Source: Pandoraea aquatica
GTDB taxonomy: Bacteria; Pseudomonadota; Gammaproteobacteria; Burkholderiales; Burkholderiaceae
Direction: 5' to 3'
DNA length: 64,000 bases
Assembly: GCF_902459565.1 (NCBI RefSeq)
Contig: NZ_CABPSN010000004.1
Coordinates: forward strand, 434,001-498,000
The position numbers and the translations under genes were made by a program. This document shows, piece by piece, positions 39,823 to 49,146 of the stretch. Within the stretch, counting starts at the first letter, position 1; each line of letters begins with the position of its first letter. The notes under the pieces are model-generated. The model was not told where the DNA came from. It made no database searches and worked only from the letters and a program-made list of their open reading frames with translations.

Positions 39823-41214
39823 ATGACCACTGTCCGCACCCGCTTTGCGCCTAGCCCGACCGGTTTCATCCACCTGGGCAACATCCGTTCCGCTCTCTAT
39901 CCGTGGGCCTTCGCGCGTCACAACAACGGCGCGTTCGTGTTGCGCATCGAAGACACCGATCTCGAGCGCTCCTCGCAGCAGGCCGTGGACGTCATTCTGG
40001 AAGGCATGGAATGGCTCGGTCTCGACTACGACGAAGGTCCGTTCTATCAGATGCAGCGCATGGATCGCTATCGCGAAGTGCTGGAGCAACTGAAGGCGGG
40101 CGGTCACGTTTATCCGTGCTACATGAGCATGGAAGAACTGGACGAACTGCGCGAGCAGCAACGCGTGCGTGGCGAGAAGCCGCGTTACGACGGCCGCTGG
40201 CGTCCGGAGCCGGGCAAGGTGCTGCCCGAGCCGCCGGCCGGCGTGCAGCCGGTGCTGCGTTTCAAGAATCCACTGACCGGCAGCGTCGTGTGGGAAGACG
40301 CGGTCAAGGGCCGCATCGAAATCTCGAACGAAGAACTCGACGATCTGGTGATCGCGCGTCCGGACGGCACGCCGACGTATAACTTCTGCGTGGTCGTCGA
40401 CGACATCGACATGGACATCACGCACGTGATTCGTGGCGACGACCACGTGAACAACACGCCGCGTCAGATCAACATCTTCGAAGCGCTGGGCAAGAAGTGG
40501 CCCGTGTATGCGCACTTGCCCACGGTGCTCAACGACCAGGGCGAGAAGATGTCGAAGCGCAACGGCGCGATGAGCGTCGTGCAGTACCGCGAGGAAGGCT
40601 ATCTGCCGGAAGCCGTGGTGAACTATCTGGCGCGTCTGGGCTGGGCGCACGGCGATGCGGAAGTGTTCTCGCGTGAGCAGTTCGTGGCGTGGTTCGATCT
40701 GGAGCACCTCGGCAAGTCGCCCGCGCAACACAACCCGGAGAAGCTTCAGTGGCTGAACAATCAGTATCTGAAGCAGGCGGACAACGATCGTCTGGCCGGG
40801 CTGACCGAGCCGTTCCTGCAAAAGGCGGGCGTGTCGATCGAGGGTGGTCCGTCGCTGGCCGGTGTGGTCGGTCTTTTCAAGGATCGCGCCAACACGATCA
40901 AGGACATCGCGGCGAGCGCCGAGATGTTCTACCGCGCACCCGCCCCGTCGGCCGAAGATATGACGCAGCACATGACCGATGCCGCACGCGCCGCCGTGAA
41001 GGATCTGGCGGCTGCGCTGGCCGCGTTGCCCGAATGGAAGAAGGAGGCCATTTCGCCGGCGTTCAAGGCCACGCTCGCGCAGCACGGCATGAAGATGCCG
41101 CAACTCGCGATGCCGGTGCGTCTGCTTGTCGTGGGCACCACGCACACGCCGGCCATCGACGCCGTGCTGGAACTGCTGGGCCGCGACGCGGTGCTGGCGC
41201 GTCTGGCTGCCTGA
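39823..41214 (+). CDS. gltX: Glutamyl-tRNA synthetase
   Basis: 463 residues, class I synthetase. HIGH-type motif FIHLGNIRS follows RFAPSPTG at the N-terminus; the KMSKR motif is in [12 protein letters not shown]. Start [14 protein letters not shown]; two upstream in-frame starts lie in the leader and are rejected. It stands alone between promoter and terminator. Confidence 0.97.
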   Translation: MTTVRTRFAPSPTGFIHLGNIRSALYPWAFARHNNGAFVLRIEDTDLERSSQQAVDVILEGMEWLGLDYDEGPFYQMQRMDRYREVLEQLKAGGHVYPCYMSMEELDELREQQRVRGEKPRYDGRWRPEPGKVLPEPPAGVQPVLRFKNPLTGSVVWEDAVKGRIEISNEELDDLVIARPDGTPTYNFCVVVDDIDMDITHVIRGDDHVNNTPRQINIFEALGKKWPVYAHLPTVLNDQGEKMSKRNGAMSVVQYREEGYLPEAVVNYLARLGWAHGDAEVFSREQFVAWFDLEHLGKSPAQHNPEKLQWLNNQYLKQADNDRLAGLTEPFLQKAGVSIEGGPSLAGVVGLFKDRANTIKDIAASAEMFYRAPAPSAEDMTQHMTDAARAAVKDLAAALAALPEWKKEAISPAFKATLAQHGMKMPQLAMPVRLLVVGTTHTPAIDAVLELLGRDAVLARLAA

Positions 41215-41267
41215 CCGGTTCGACGTCACGGCACGAAATTCCGGCGCAGCGACGGCGGCACCGAAAA

Positions 41268-41310
41268 CAAAAAACCCCGGGATGCGTGAGCATCGCCGGG
41301 GTTTTTTGTT
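41268..41310. terminator. Bidirectional terminator between gltX and suhB
   Basis: ACAAAAAACCCCGG-GATGC-GTGA-GCATC-G-CCGGGGTTTTTTGT, with A and T tracts on the two sides. Confidence 0.9.
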
Positions 41311-41352
41311 TGGGACGCCGCAAGTGCCGCGTCCCTGATGCCTTGCAGAGAC

Positions 41353-42216
41353 TTACGCCTGCGAGCTGCCTTCCGCGGAGACGGAGAGCGTGCCCGACTT
41401 GGCCGACGGGGCCGGGCGCTTCGTGAGCGAATAGCCTTCGAGCAGCTTGACCATCTGTGCGTAGATCTTCGGGTTGCCCGCGAGGATTTCGCCTTCGAAC
41501 AGGAAGTCCGACTCGCCCGTGTAGTTGCCGACCAGACCACCGGCTTCGGTGATCAGCAGGCTGCCTGCGGCCATGTCCCACGGGTTCAGGCCTTGCTCGA
41601 AGAAGCCGTCCATGCGACCGGCGGCAACGTTGGCCAGATCCAGTGCGGCAGCGCCCGGGCGGCGGATACCGGCGCAATGTTCGGTCATCGTGCCGAACAT
41701 CTTCAGGTAGTTTTCCACGCCTTGCAGATCACGGAACGGGAAGCCCGTGCCGATCAGGCCGTCGGCCAGACGGTCACGACGCGAGACGCGGATACGCTTG
41801 CCGTCGAGGAACGCACCGCGGCCGCGCGAAGCGGTGAACAGTTCGTTGCGGGTCGGATCGTAGATCACGGCTTGCGAGACGATGCCCTTGTGCGCGAGGG
41901 CAATCGACGTGCAATAGTAGGGCAGGCCGTGGATGAAGTTGGTGGTGCCGTCGAGCGGATCGATGATCCACTGGAATTCCGAGCCGGCATTGCCGTGCTC
42001 TTCGCCCGATTCTTCGGCGAGGATGGCGTGGTCGGGATAGGCTTCGAGGAGGACGCTGATGATCGCTTGCTCTGCCGCTTTGTCCACTTCCGTCACGAAG
42101 TCGTTGTGCTGCTTCTTGCTGACCTTGACGGTATCGATGTCGAGGGAGGCTCGGCTGATGATGGAGCCGGCGCGGCGCGCGGCTTTCACCGCGATATTGA
42201 GCATGGGATGCTGCAT
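41353..42216 (-). CDS. suhB: Inositol monophosphatase family protein SuhB
   Basis: 287 residues, Mg-dependent phosphatase fold. Metal-binding motifs are [24 protein letters not shown] and [17 protein letters not shown]. In E. coli SuhB also acts with Nus factors on rRNA transcription. The C-terminal ~20 residues are Ser/Ala-rich. It is divergent from trmJ. Confidence 0.94.
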   Translation of the reverse strand: MQHPMLNIAVKAARRAGSIISRASLDIDTVKVSKKQHNDFVTEVDKAAEQAIISVLLEAYPDHAILAEESGEEHGNAGSEFQWIIDPLDGTTNFIHGLPYYCTSIALAHKGIVSQAVIYDPTRNELFTASRGRGAFLDGKRIRVSRRDRLADGLIGTGFPFRDLQGVENYLKMFGTMTEHCAGIRRPGAAALDLANVAAGRMDGFFEQGLNPWDMAAGSLLITEAGGLVGNYTGESDFLFEGEILAGNPKIYAQMVKLLEGYSLTKRPAPSAKSGTLSVSAEGSSQA

Positions 42217-42648
42217 GACAGATTCCTGTTAAGGCCATCGCTGGCGTGACGCACGACCCCCATTGGGCCGGTCGGCAAGCGTGGCAGACAAAGCGAACAA
42301 ATTGAGCAAGAGCGATGCCCCGACAAGCGCCGCGCACAGTGTGGCGGCTCGTTTGCAGGGGCGAAAACGCGTATTTTAGCAAAAATGCGGCCGGTGCGCT
42401 TCGGAACCTGTCGATTCTGACCCTTTTTGCTGATTTTGCCGCACGCGATGCGCCGTTCGCAGCGCTGTCGACGGGTGTTTGCCGGGCGTTTCGGGGGCAT
42501 TCCATCCGGTGTTGGCCCGGCACCGCGCCGAATCAGGCAAAATAGCGCCGTTGTGCGCCGTCGCAGGTTCCTGTGCTGCGCTGTCTGTCTGCTGTCGCTG
42601 TTGCTGTCGTTTCCGCTCCCGCTCCCGATTCCCGTCCATCGCCGTCTC
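42217..42648. other. suhB-trmJ divergent intergenic region
   Basis: 432 bp without a gene. It holds the suhB promoter candidate at 42373-42381. The stretch 42540-42648 next to trmJ is strongly pyrimidine-skewed (CTGTCTGTCTGCTGTCGCTG-type) and gives an in-frame hydrophobic read-through upstream of trmJ that I regard as non-coding. No repeat or RNA gene recognised. Confidence 0.5.
42373..42381 (-). promoter_or_regulatory. Extended -10 promoter of suhB
   Basis: On the - strand TGCTAAAAT, an extended -10 with one mismatch to TATAAT, about 155 bp before the suhB start. -35 not evident. Confidence 0.4.
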
Positions 42649-43467
42649 ATGTCCCAGTCTGCTCCGTCTGCTACCCATTCCTCGTCGCCGTTGTTCGATC
42701 AGGTGCGTTTCGTGCTCAACGAGACGAGTCATCCCGGCAACGTCGGCTCGGCCGCGCGAGCGATCAAGACGATGGGGTTTGGGCGGCTGGTGCTGGCCGC
42801 GCCGCGCGCCGGGTCGGACGTTCTGCGCGATCCCGAGGCGATCGCGCTTGCCAGCGGTGCCGACGACGTGCTCGCCAACACGCTGATCGTGCCCGATCTC
42901 GTGACGGCTTTGCAGGGCGTGAGCTGGGCAGTGGCGCTCTCAGCGCGCTCGCGCGAGTACGGGCCGCCGAACGCCGAGCCGCGCGAGAGTGCGGCCATCG
43001 CTGTGCAACATGCGGGGCAGGGGGAGGCCGTGGCGTTCGTGTTCGGCAGCGAGCGCACCGGTTTGTCGAACGCGGACGTGGACCGTTGCAATGCGCTTGT
43101 GCACATCCCTGCGAATCCGGTCTATAGCTCGCTCAACCTTTCGCAGGCTGTGCAACTGATCGCCTGGGAAATGCGCATGGCGTGTCTGGCGCAGGCGCGT
43201 GGTGATGCACCACAGGTCGTGACGGTAGCGACACCGGTGACCGATGCCGCTTCGCACGACGCGCTGGCGACACGCGACGACGTCGAAGGCATGCTCACGC
43301 ATTTGGAGCGCGCACTCGTCGAACTCGATTTTCTCGACCCCGACAATCCCAAGAAGCTGATGACGCGACTGCGCCGTCTGTTCGCGAAGAGCCATCTGGA
43401 GCGCGAGGAAGTCAACATCCTGCGCGGCATCTCGAAGCACATCCTGGAGCGCAAGGTGCGCCGCTGA
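42649..43467 (+). CDS. trmJ: tRNA (cytidine/uridine-2'-O-)-methyltransferase TrmJ
   Basis: 272 residues of the SPOUT class, methylating the ribose at tRNA position 32. N-terminal VRFVLNETSHPGNVGSAARAIK and the knot-forming VFGSERTGLSNADVDRCN and IPANPVYSSLNLSQAVQ motifs are clear. Start MSQSAPSATHSS is the last Met before the domain; no Shine-Dalgarno is obvious. Confidence 0.93.
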   Translation: MSQSAPSATHSSSPLFDQVRFVLNETSHPGNVGSAARAIKTMGFGRLVLAAPRAGSDVLRDPEAIALASGADDVLANTLIVPDLVTALQGVSWAVALSARSREYGPPNAEPRESAAIAVQHAGQGEAVAFVFGSERTGLSNADVDRCNALVHIPANPVYSSLNLSQAVQLIAWEMRMACLAQARGDAPQVVTVATPVTDAASHDALATRDDVEGMLTHLERALVELDFLDPDNPKKLMTRLRRLFAKSHLEREEVNILRGISKHILERKVRR

Positions 43468-43793
43468 TTGCTGCAAATATCGTGAAAAGGCCCTACAATC
43501 GGTAGTCATATGCCCGTCATAAACTTATCGCCTTTCGCGGATATGAATCGTTTGCGCCAGCGTTGCGCCGCCTCTCTGCCTTACCACGTCCACTGTTGTT
43601 AGCCCTGCGCTGACCCGCGTGACGCGTTGCCTCGTCGGCGTGCGTCACCGCTTCGCCATTTTGCAATGCGGCGCCTGCCACGGCCGCCGCGCTGCACATC
43701 GCTGCATTCCTGCACTCCCGGAATCACCCGCTATTACGCGACGATCCGTCCCCAAGACGGCCGGACGCCGCACGACAGGACAGACTCAGGCTT
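43468..43793 (+). other. trmJ-cysE intergenic region
   Basis: 326 bp without a gene. It contains a -10-like TACAAT at 43494-43499 with only a poor -35, which would leave a cysE leader of almost 300 nt. No convincing terminator, repeat or RNA gene was seen; the stretch is GC-rich and unstructured by eye. Confidence 0.4.
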
Positions 43794-44567
43794 ATGTTCA
43801 CTCGTCTTCGCGAAGATATCGCCGCCATCCGGCAAAAAGATCCCGCTGCCCGTAGCAACTGGGAAGTCTTCACCTGCTATCCCGGCCTGCATGCCGTGAT
43901 GCTGCATCGGGTGGCCCATCGCTGCTGGACGTCGGGTTTCAAGTGGAGCGGACGCTACATCTCGCAATACGCGCGCTTTCTTACCGGCATCGAGATTCAT
44001 CCGGGGGCGACGCTCGGCCGGCGCGTGTTCATCGACCATGGCATGGGTGTGGTGATCGGGGAGACGGCGGTGATCGGCGACGACTGCACGATCTATCAGG
44101 GCGTGACGCTCGGTGGCACGTCGCTCACGCGCGGCGCGAAGCGTCACCCGACCCTGGAGGCGGGGGTGATCGTCGGTGCGGGCGCGAAGGTGCTCGGTGG
44201 CTTTACGGTGGGTGAGGGCGCGAAGATCGGCTCGAACGCGGTGGTCGTCAAACCGGTGCCGGCGGGTGGCACGGCGGTGGGCAATCCGGCGCGCATCGTG
44301 CGTCCCGGTGCGCCGCGCGAAGGCACAAAGGTTGGCGAGGGCGAGTGTAAGCCGGAGTTCTCGGCGTACGGCATCACGCCCAACGCCGATGACCCCGTCT
44401 CGCTCGCGATTCACGGACTGATTGAGAACGCCACGGATCAGTCGCACAAAATCGATGTCATGGTGGCGGCGCTTAACCAGCTCGGCGCGCATCTGGAGGC
44501 GCTCGGCGCGAGCAAGACTGACACGGCAGAACTGCGCAAGCTGGGCAAGGAAATTCAGGACATGTAA
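43794..44567 (+). CDS. cysE: Serine O-acetyltransferase
   Basis: 257 residues, left-handed beta-helix acetyltransferase making O-acetylserine for cysteine. N-terminal [20 protein letters not shown]; hexapeptide repeats about 60-170 ([34 protein letters not shown]). It is the shorter CysE type with a C-terminal alpha-helical tail in place of the E. coli N-terminal domain. It may supply substrate for the sulfur genes (metZ, ssu) in this window. Confidence 0.95.
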   Translation: MFTRLREDIAAIRQKDPAARSNWEVFTCYPGLHAVMLHRVAHRCWTSGFKWSGRYISQYARFLTGIEIHPGATLGRRVFIDHGMGVVIGETAVIGDDCTIYQGVTLGGTSLTRGAKRHPTLEAGVIVGAGAKVLGGFTVGEGAKIGSNAVVVKPVPAGGTAVGNPARIVRPGAPREGTKVGEGECKPEFSAYGITPNADDPVSLAIHGLIENATDQSHKIDVMVAALNQLGAHLEALGASKTDTAELRKLGKEIQDM

Positions 44568-44616
44568 TGCGACAGGACGTCACGTCGGCATCACGTCGGC
44601 ATTAGGGATTCAAACA

Positions 44617-44645
44617 AAAACGGCTCGTTAGCAACGAGCCGTTTT
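44617..44645. terminator. Bidirectional terminator between cysE and lpxH
   Basis: AAAACGGCTCGTT, loop AGC, AACGAGCCGTTTT. Serves both convergent genes. Confidence 0.88.
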
Positions 44646-44660
44646 CATATGACGAGGCGC

Positions 44661-45506
44661 TTACGTCGCAGAGGGCGCGAGGTCGACAGCCCTCAGGCCG
44701 TGGGCGTCCCATTGCAGATAGCCGCCGCGTGGCGGGTCCACGTCGAACTCCCAGTCGGGCAGCACCCAGCGCACGCGTCGCCCGTCGACGTGGCGTGCCG
44801 GACGATGCGTGTGGCCGTGCACCAGCGTGCGCTCGCCGGCAGCGTCGAGCAGTGCGGCGATGGCGTTTGCATTGGCGTCGGCGTAGGCCATGCGATGCGC
44901 GCCCTTGGCGGCGCTGCGTCGGCGGATGCGATCCGCAATCCCCATGCGCACGCGCAGCGGCAACGTCAGGAAGAAGGCTTTGCCGAGCGGCGAATGCGCA
45001 ACGCGGCGAAAGCGTTGGTAGCCCACGTCGTCGGTGCACAACTGGTCGCCGTGGCTGAGCACGAGCGCCTGACCGAGAAACGAGAATACGCAGGGATCGT
45101 CGAGCATGACCGCGCCCGCTGCTTGTGCGAAGCGCTTGCCGAGCAGGAAGTCGCGATTGCCGCGCATCACCGCGATGGGCACGCCGCTGGCCGAGAGTTC
45201 CGCCATCGCGGCCGTCATGCGACGCGCAAATACACCGAGCGGTTCACTGGCAGGGGCGGTCGACGCAGGGGGCGTTTCGGAGCCACGGTCGGCATCGAGC
45301 ATATCGTCGCCGATCCAGTATTCGAACAGATCGCCGAGGATGAAAAGGATGGACGCTTCACGCGCGGGACCGCGCAGGAAGTCTTCGAAGACTTGCACCG
45401 TCTGCGGCAGGGCCGGCGACAGGTGAAGATCGGAAATGAAAAGCGCGGGCCCGTCGCCCCGTGGTGTCACGGGGCATTGCGGGCACCGCGCAGTCGATAC
45501 TGGCAT
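44661..45506 (-). CDS. lpxH: UDP-2,3-diacylglucosamine diphosphatase LpxH
   Basis: 281 residues, calcineurin-like metallophosphoesterase making lipid X in lipid A synthesis. Motifs: ALFISDLHLS, ILGDLFEYWIGDD, MRGNRDFLLG, LSHGDQLCTDD and LVHGHTHRPA give the metal ligands. A ~25-residue insertion (around SETPPASTAPASEPLG) is longer than in E. coli. It follows ppiB in the same direction with 27 bp between. Confidence 0.94.
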   Translation of the reverse strand: MPVSTARCPQCPVTPRGDGPALFISDLHLSPALPQTVQVFEDFLRGPAREASILFILGDLFEYWIGDDMLDADRGSETPPASTAPASEPLGVFARRMTAAMAELSASGVPIAVMRGNRDFLLGKRFAQAAGAVMLDDPCVFSFLGQALVLSHGDQLCTDDVGYQRFRRVAHSPLGKAFFLTLPLRVRMGIADRIRRRSAAKGAHRMAYADANANAIAALLDAAGERTLVHGHTHRPARHVDGRRVRWVLPDWEFDVDPPRGGYLQWDAHGLRAVDLAPSAT

Positions 45507-45533
45507 CGAGTGTCGCAGCTCGCTTGAGGGCGC

Positions 45534-46028
45534 TTAGGCGACGATCACAGCCTTCTCGATCACGACGTCCTCAACCGGCACGTCCTGGTGGAAGCCCTTC
45601 GAGCCGGTCTTCACGCCCTTGATGGCGTCGACCACTTCCTGGCCTTCGACGACCTTGCCGAACACGGCGTAACCCCAGCCTTGCGGCGTGGGCGAGCTGT
45701 GGTTCAGGAAGTCGTTGTCGTTCACGTTGATGAAGAACTGAGCCGTGGCCGAGTGCGGATCGTTCGTGCGGGCCATGGCCAGCGTGTACTTGTCGTTCTT
45801 CAGGCCGTTGTTGGCTTCGTTTTCGATGGTCGCTTCGGTCGCCTTTTGCTTCATGCCGGCTTCGAAACCGCCACCCTGAACCATGAAGCCGTTGATGACG
45901 CGGTGGAATACCGTGCCGTCATAGAAGCCGTTCTTGACGTAGTTCAGGAAGTTCTCGACCGTCTTCGGTGCCTTGGCTGCGTCGAGTTCGATGCGAATGA
46001 CGCCGTGATTGGTGTGCAGTTCAACCAT
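45534..46028 (-). CDS. ppiB: Cytoplasmic cyclophilin PpiB
   Basis: 164 residues, no signal peptide. Peptidyl-prolyl isomerase of the cyclophilin type: [13 protein letters not shown] (catalytic Arg), [16 protein letters not shown] and [16 protein letters not shown]. It is the second of a tandem pair with the exported version just upstream. Confidence 0.96.
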   Translation of the reverse strand: MVELHTNHGVIRIELDAAKAPKTVENFLNYVKNGFYDGTVFHRVINGFMVQGGGFEAGMKQKATEATIENEANNGLKNDKYTLAMARTNDPHSATAQFFINVNDNDFLNHSSPTPQGWGYAVFGKVVEGQEVVDAIKGVKTGSKGFHQDVPVEDVVIEKAVIVA

Positions 46029-46073
46029 GATGCTTTCCTTCTAATGAAATGATCCCGGCGGGCCGGAGGATTT

Positions 46074-46679
46074 TCAGCGTTTGACGACGCTGGCCGATTC
46101 GATCACGACCGTCGTGGCGGGCACGTCGGAATACATGCCCTTGCGGCTCGTGGCCACACCCTTGATCTTCTCGACGGTGTCCATGCCGGACACCACCTTG
46201 CCGAATACCGTATAGCCGAAGCCGTCCGGGTTGGGGTAATCCAGTGACGCATTATCCTTCACATTGATAAAGAATTGCGCGGTCGCGGAGTTCGGATCGG
46301 ACGTGCGGGCCATGGCGATGGTGCCGATGGTGTTCTTCAGGCCGTTCTTCGATTCGCTGGGAATCGCGGCGCGCGTGGGTTTCTGGTCCATGTTCGGGGT
46401 GAAACCGCCGCCCTGAATCATGAAGCCGTTGATCACGCGATGGAAAATCGTGCCGTTGTAGAAGCCATCGTTGACGTACTGAAGGAAGTTCTCGACCGTC
46501 TTCGGCGCTGCCTTCGGGTTGACTTCGACCACGAAATTGCCCAGCGAGGTCTTGAATTGCACCTGGGGCTGCGCGTTTTGCGCAAAGGCCGGCAGGCTCG
46601 CACCCGTCAGAGCTGCGGCCGCTGCCACGGTGGCAACGCCGCCGAGCATGGCGCGACGCAGGCGATTCGGAAAGGACAT
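46074..46679 (-). CDS. ppiA: Periplasmic cyclophilin PpiA
   Basis: 201 residues. A signal peptide of about 34 residues ends in ASLPAFAQ, so the isomerase acts in the periplasm. Cyclophilin motifs [13 protein letters not shown] and [13 protein letters not shown] are intact. It is 45 bp upstream of ppiB, evidently an old duplication. Confidence 0.95.
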   Translation of the reverse strand: MSFPNRLRRAMLGGVATVAAAAALTGASLPAFAQNAQPQVQFKTSLGNFVVEVNPKAAPKTVENFLQYVNDGFYNGTIFHRVINGFMIQGGGFTPNMDQKPTRAAIPSESKNGLKNTIGTIAMARTSDPNSATAQFFINVKDNASLDYPNPDGFGYTVFGKVVSGMDTVEKIKGVATSRKGMYSDVPATTVVIESASVVKR

Positions 46680-46743
46680 GCGTGTCTCCCTGTATCGATG
46701 AGAAGGGGGAAGGTGGAACGGAGTTCGAGTCGCCAGCCCGGGC

Positions 46744-47484
46744 TTAGTTGCCCGACTTGCCGATGTTTTTCACGGCGGCGTCCTCACCGGGCTTTTGCGG
46801 CGACGGCGTCTGACTGACAGGCGCGGCGCGTTGCGGGGTCAGCATGTTGGACAGCAGCTTTTCGCGGTTCGATACGCGAGCCGTCGGCGCGAGCTTCAGA
46901 GATTTCTGATAAGCCTGCTGCGCGAGCTTGGCGTAGATGTCGCCCAGATTCGAATATGCGACGGCGAAGTTCGGGTTGTTGCGAATCGCGCTCTCGAGCG
47001 CGGCGCGTGCCTTGTCGTACTCGCCGGCCTGCGCGTAGAGCGCGGCCAGGTTGTTGAACGGCTCGGGCAGTTCCGGGAAGTCCTGCGTGAGTGCCGTGAA
47101 GACGTCGATGGCTTCCGCATTACGGCCCATTTCCATCAGCACACGACCGCGTGTGAAGCGCACCTGCGCGTCGCGCGGGTACTGCTTCAGATGCTCGTCG
47201 ATCTTGGTCAGGGCGTCGTTGAACTTGTCCGCCTCGACCAGCTTGTTGATGGCCGATTCGCTCGCTTGCTGCGGCGTTTGCAGCGGTTTGGGCGGGGGCG
47301 GATCGGTGATGGCCTGCGCGCCGGCGGGCAGCGCGAAGAGCGCGCTGGCTACGCCGAGCGTCGCTGCCGCGAGCGTGAGTGCGCGCGCGCTGCGCGTGAC
47401 GGCGGCGACCGGGCGCACGTGGGAAAGAAGGCGCGAAGGAACGTGCGTCAGGGGAGACAAAAGTGACCGGCTTCGTTGCGTCAT
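46744..47484 (-). CDS. Exported tetratricopeptide-repeat protein
   Basis: 246 residues. A long basic N-terminus leads to a signal peptide (ALTLAAATLGVASALFALPAGAQA). The mature part has TPR units (RFTRGRVLMEMGRNAEAIDV, PFNNLAALYAQAGEYDKARA, AYSNLGDIYAKLAQQAYQKS). It precedes the cyclophilin genes by 65 bp and may act with them in envelope folding, by context only. ATG 47484 chosen; TTG 33 bp further up is unlikely. Confidence 0.85.
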   Translation of the reverse strand: MTQRSRSLLSPLTHVPSRLLSHVRPVAAVTRSARALTLAAATLGVASALFALPAGAQAITDPPPPKPLQTPQQASESAINKLVEADKFNDALTKIDEHLKQYPRDAQVRFTRGRVLMEMGRNAEAIDVFTALTQDFPELPEPFNNLAALYAQAGEYDKARAALESAIRNNPNFAVAYSNLGDIYAKLAQQAYQKSLKLAPTARVSNREKLLSNMLTPQRAAPVSQTPSPQKPGEDAAVKNIGKSGN

Positions 47485-47521
47485 AGTGGGTGCTTGGGAT
47501 ACCTGAGAGGTGCGCAAGAGA

Positions 47522-47530
47522 TGCTATACT
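47522..47530 (+). promoter_or_regulatory. Extended -10 promoter of cysS
   Basis: TGCTATACT, extended -10 with one mismatch. It would give a leader of about 180 nt before the cysS ATG. Confidence 0.5.
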
Positions 47531-47550
47531 CGGCCGCATTCTAACAAAAC

Positions 47551-47614
47551 ACCTGCGCCCGGCCCGCGCCATTTCTCGATGTGGCGGTGGAGGCGGTTCG
47601 CAGGTTCGTTTTTT
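47551..47614 (+). promoter_or_regulatory. cysS leader hairpin with U tract
   Basis: ACCTGCG and CGCAGGT close a branched GC-rich structure (inner GCGCCA/TGGCG) followed by TCGTTTTTT. It lies inside the predicted 5' leader and looks like an attenuator or premature terminator. Confidence 0.4.
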
Positions 47615-47716
47615 CTACCGCACGGCGCGCAGCCCGCCTCGCGATATCGCTCTCGTTTCACACGGGGATATCGTCGCAGCGTCCAGCGCTGTTGCCGCCC
47701 GGTCAAGCGCATATCT

Positions 47717-49120
47717 ATGGATTCACTCCGTGTCTACAACTCGCTCGCGCGAGATAAACAGTCGTTCGCACCCCTCGTTCCCGGCGAAGTTCGCATGTAT
47801 GTCTGTGGGATGACGGTGTACGACTACTGTCACATTGGTCATGCGCGCGTGATGGTGGTGTTCGACATGGTGCAGCGCTGGTTGCGCACGCTCGGCTATC
47901 GCGTGACGTACGTGCGCAACATCACGGATATCGACGACAAGATCATCAAACGCGCGGTCGAGAACGGCGAGACGATGCGCGAACTGACCACGCGTTTCAT
48001 TGCTGCGATGCACGAAGACGCCGATGCACTCGGCGTTCAGCGTCCCGACCATGAGCCGCGTGCGACCGATTTCATTCCGCAGATGGTCGACATGATCGGC
48101 ACGTTGCAACGCAACGGCTACGCCTATCAGGCCGAAGACGGCGACGTGAACTATGCCGTGCGCAAGTTCTCGACGTACGGCCAGTTGTCGGGCAAGTCCA
48201 TCGAAGACCTGCGCGCCGGCGAGCGCGTGGCGGCGAATACGGCAAAGCAGGACCCGCTCGATTTCGTGTTGTGGAAGCGCGCGAAAGACACCGAGCCGGA
48301 AGAGTCGAAGTGGGCATCGCCGTGGGGCGCTGGCCGTCCGGGCTGGCACATTGAGTGCTCGGCCATGAGCTGCCAGTTGCTCGGCAACCATTTCGACATT
48401 CACGGTGGCGGTGCGGATCTGCAATTCCCCCATCACGAGAACGAGATTGCGCAGAGCGAAGGGGCGACGGGCGAGACGTTCGTCAATTACTGGATGCATA
48501 ACGGCTTCGTGCGCGTGGACAACGAGAAGATGTCCAAGTCGCTCGGCAACTTCTTCACCATCCGTGAAGTGCTGGCGAAGTTCGACGCCGAAGTCGTGCG
48601 CTTTTTCATTCTGCGCGCCCAGTATCGCAGTCCGCTCAACTACAGCGATGTCCATCTGGACGATGCGCGCGGCGGACTGACGCGTCTGTACACGGCGCTC
48701 AAGGATGCAGCGAGCGACGGTGCGCCGCTGGACTGGAACGAGCCGTTCGCGCAGCGATTTGCCGCGGCGATGAACGACGACTTCAACACGCCGGTTGCCA
48801 TTTCGGTGTTGTTCGAGCTGGCTGGCGAAATCAACAAGCAGCGTGATCCTGTGCTGGTGCGCCAGTTGCAGGGGCTGGCGGCGACGTTGGGCCTGCTCGG
48901 CCGCGATCCGCAGTCGTTCCTGCAAGGGGCGGCGGGCGATGAGGATGCCGGCGATGGCGATGCACTGCGCGCGTCGGTCGAGGCGCGTATCGAAGCGCGT
49001 GCTCAGGCCAAGCGTGATCGTAATTTTGCGCAAGCCGATCGCATTCGTGCCGAGTTGCTGGCCGAGGGGATCGTGCTGGAAGACCGTCCCGGAGGCGCCA
49101 CCGAATGGCGTCGTGCCTGA
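47717..49120 (+). CDS. cysS: Cysteinyl-tRNA synthetase
   Basis: 467 residues, class I synthetase. HIGH-type motif is [15 protein letters not shown] is in [12 protein letters not shown]; zinc ligands include C at [12 protein letters not shown] and the GWHIECSAM segment. Start [15 protein letters not shown]; the 69 upstream in-frame codons read through the leader and are rejected. The DNA glycosylase gene follows after 26 bp. Confidence 0.96.
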   Translation: MDSLRVYNSLARDKQSFAPLVPGEVRMYVCGMTVYDYCHIGHARVMVVFDMVQRWLRTLGYRVTYVRNITDIDDKIIKRAVENGETMRELTTRFIAAMHEDADALGVQRPDHEPRATDFIPQMVDMIGTLQRNGYAYQAEDGDVNYAVRKFSTYGQLSGKSIEDLRAGERVAANTAKQDPLDFVLWKRAKDTEPEESKWASPWGAGRPGWHIECSAMSCQLLGNHFDIHGGGADLQFPHHENEIAQSEGATGETFVNYWMHNGFVRVDNEKMSKSLGNFFTIREVLAKFDAEVVRFFILRAQYRSPLNYSDVHLDDARGGLTRLYTALKDAASDGAPLDWNEPFAQRFAAAMNDDFNTPVAISVLFELAGEINKQRDPVLVRQLQGLAATLGLLGRDPQSFLQGAAGDEDAGDGDALRASVEARIEARAQAKRDRNFAQADRIRAELLAEGIVLEDRPGGATEWRRA

Positions 49121-49146
49121 GCGCGACGCATCGAGGCAAAACACTC

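Noticed and set aside
42427-42648. Hydrophobic N-terminal extension of trmJ resembling a signal peptide
   Set aside because: TrmJ is a cytoplasmic SPOUT enzyme; the stretch comes from pyrimidine-skewed leader DNA.
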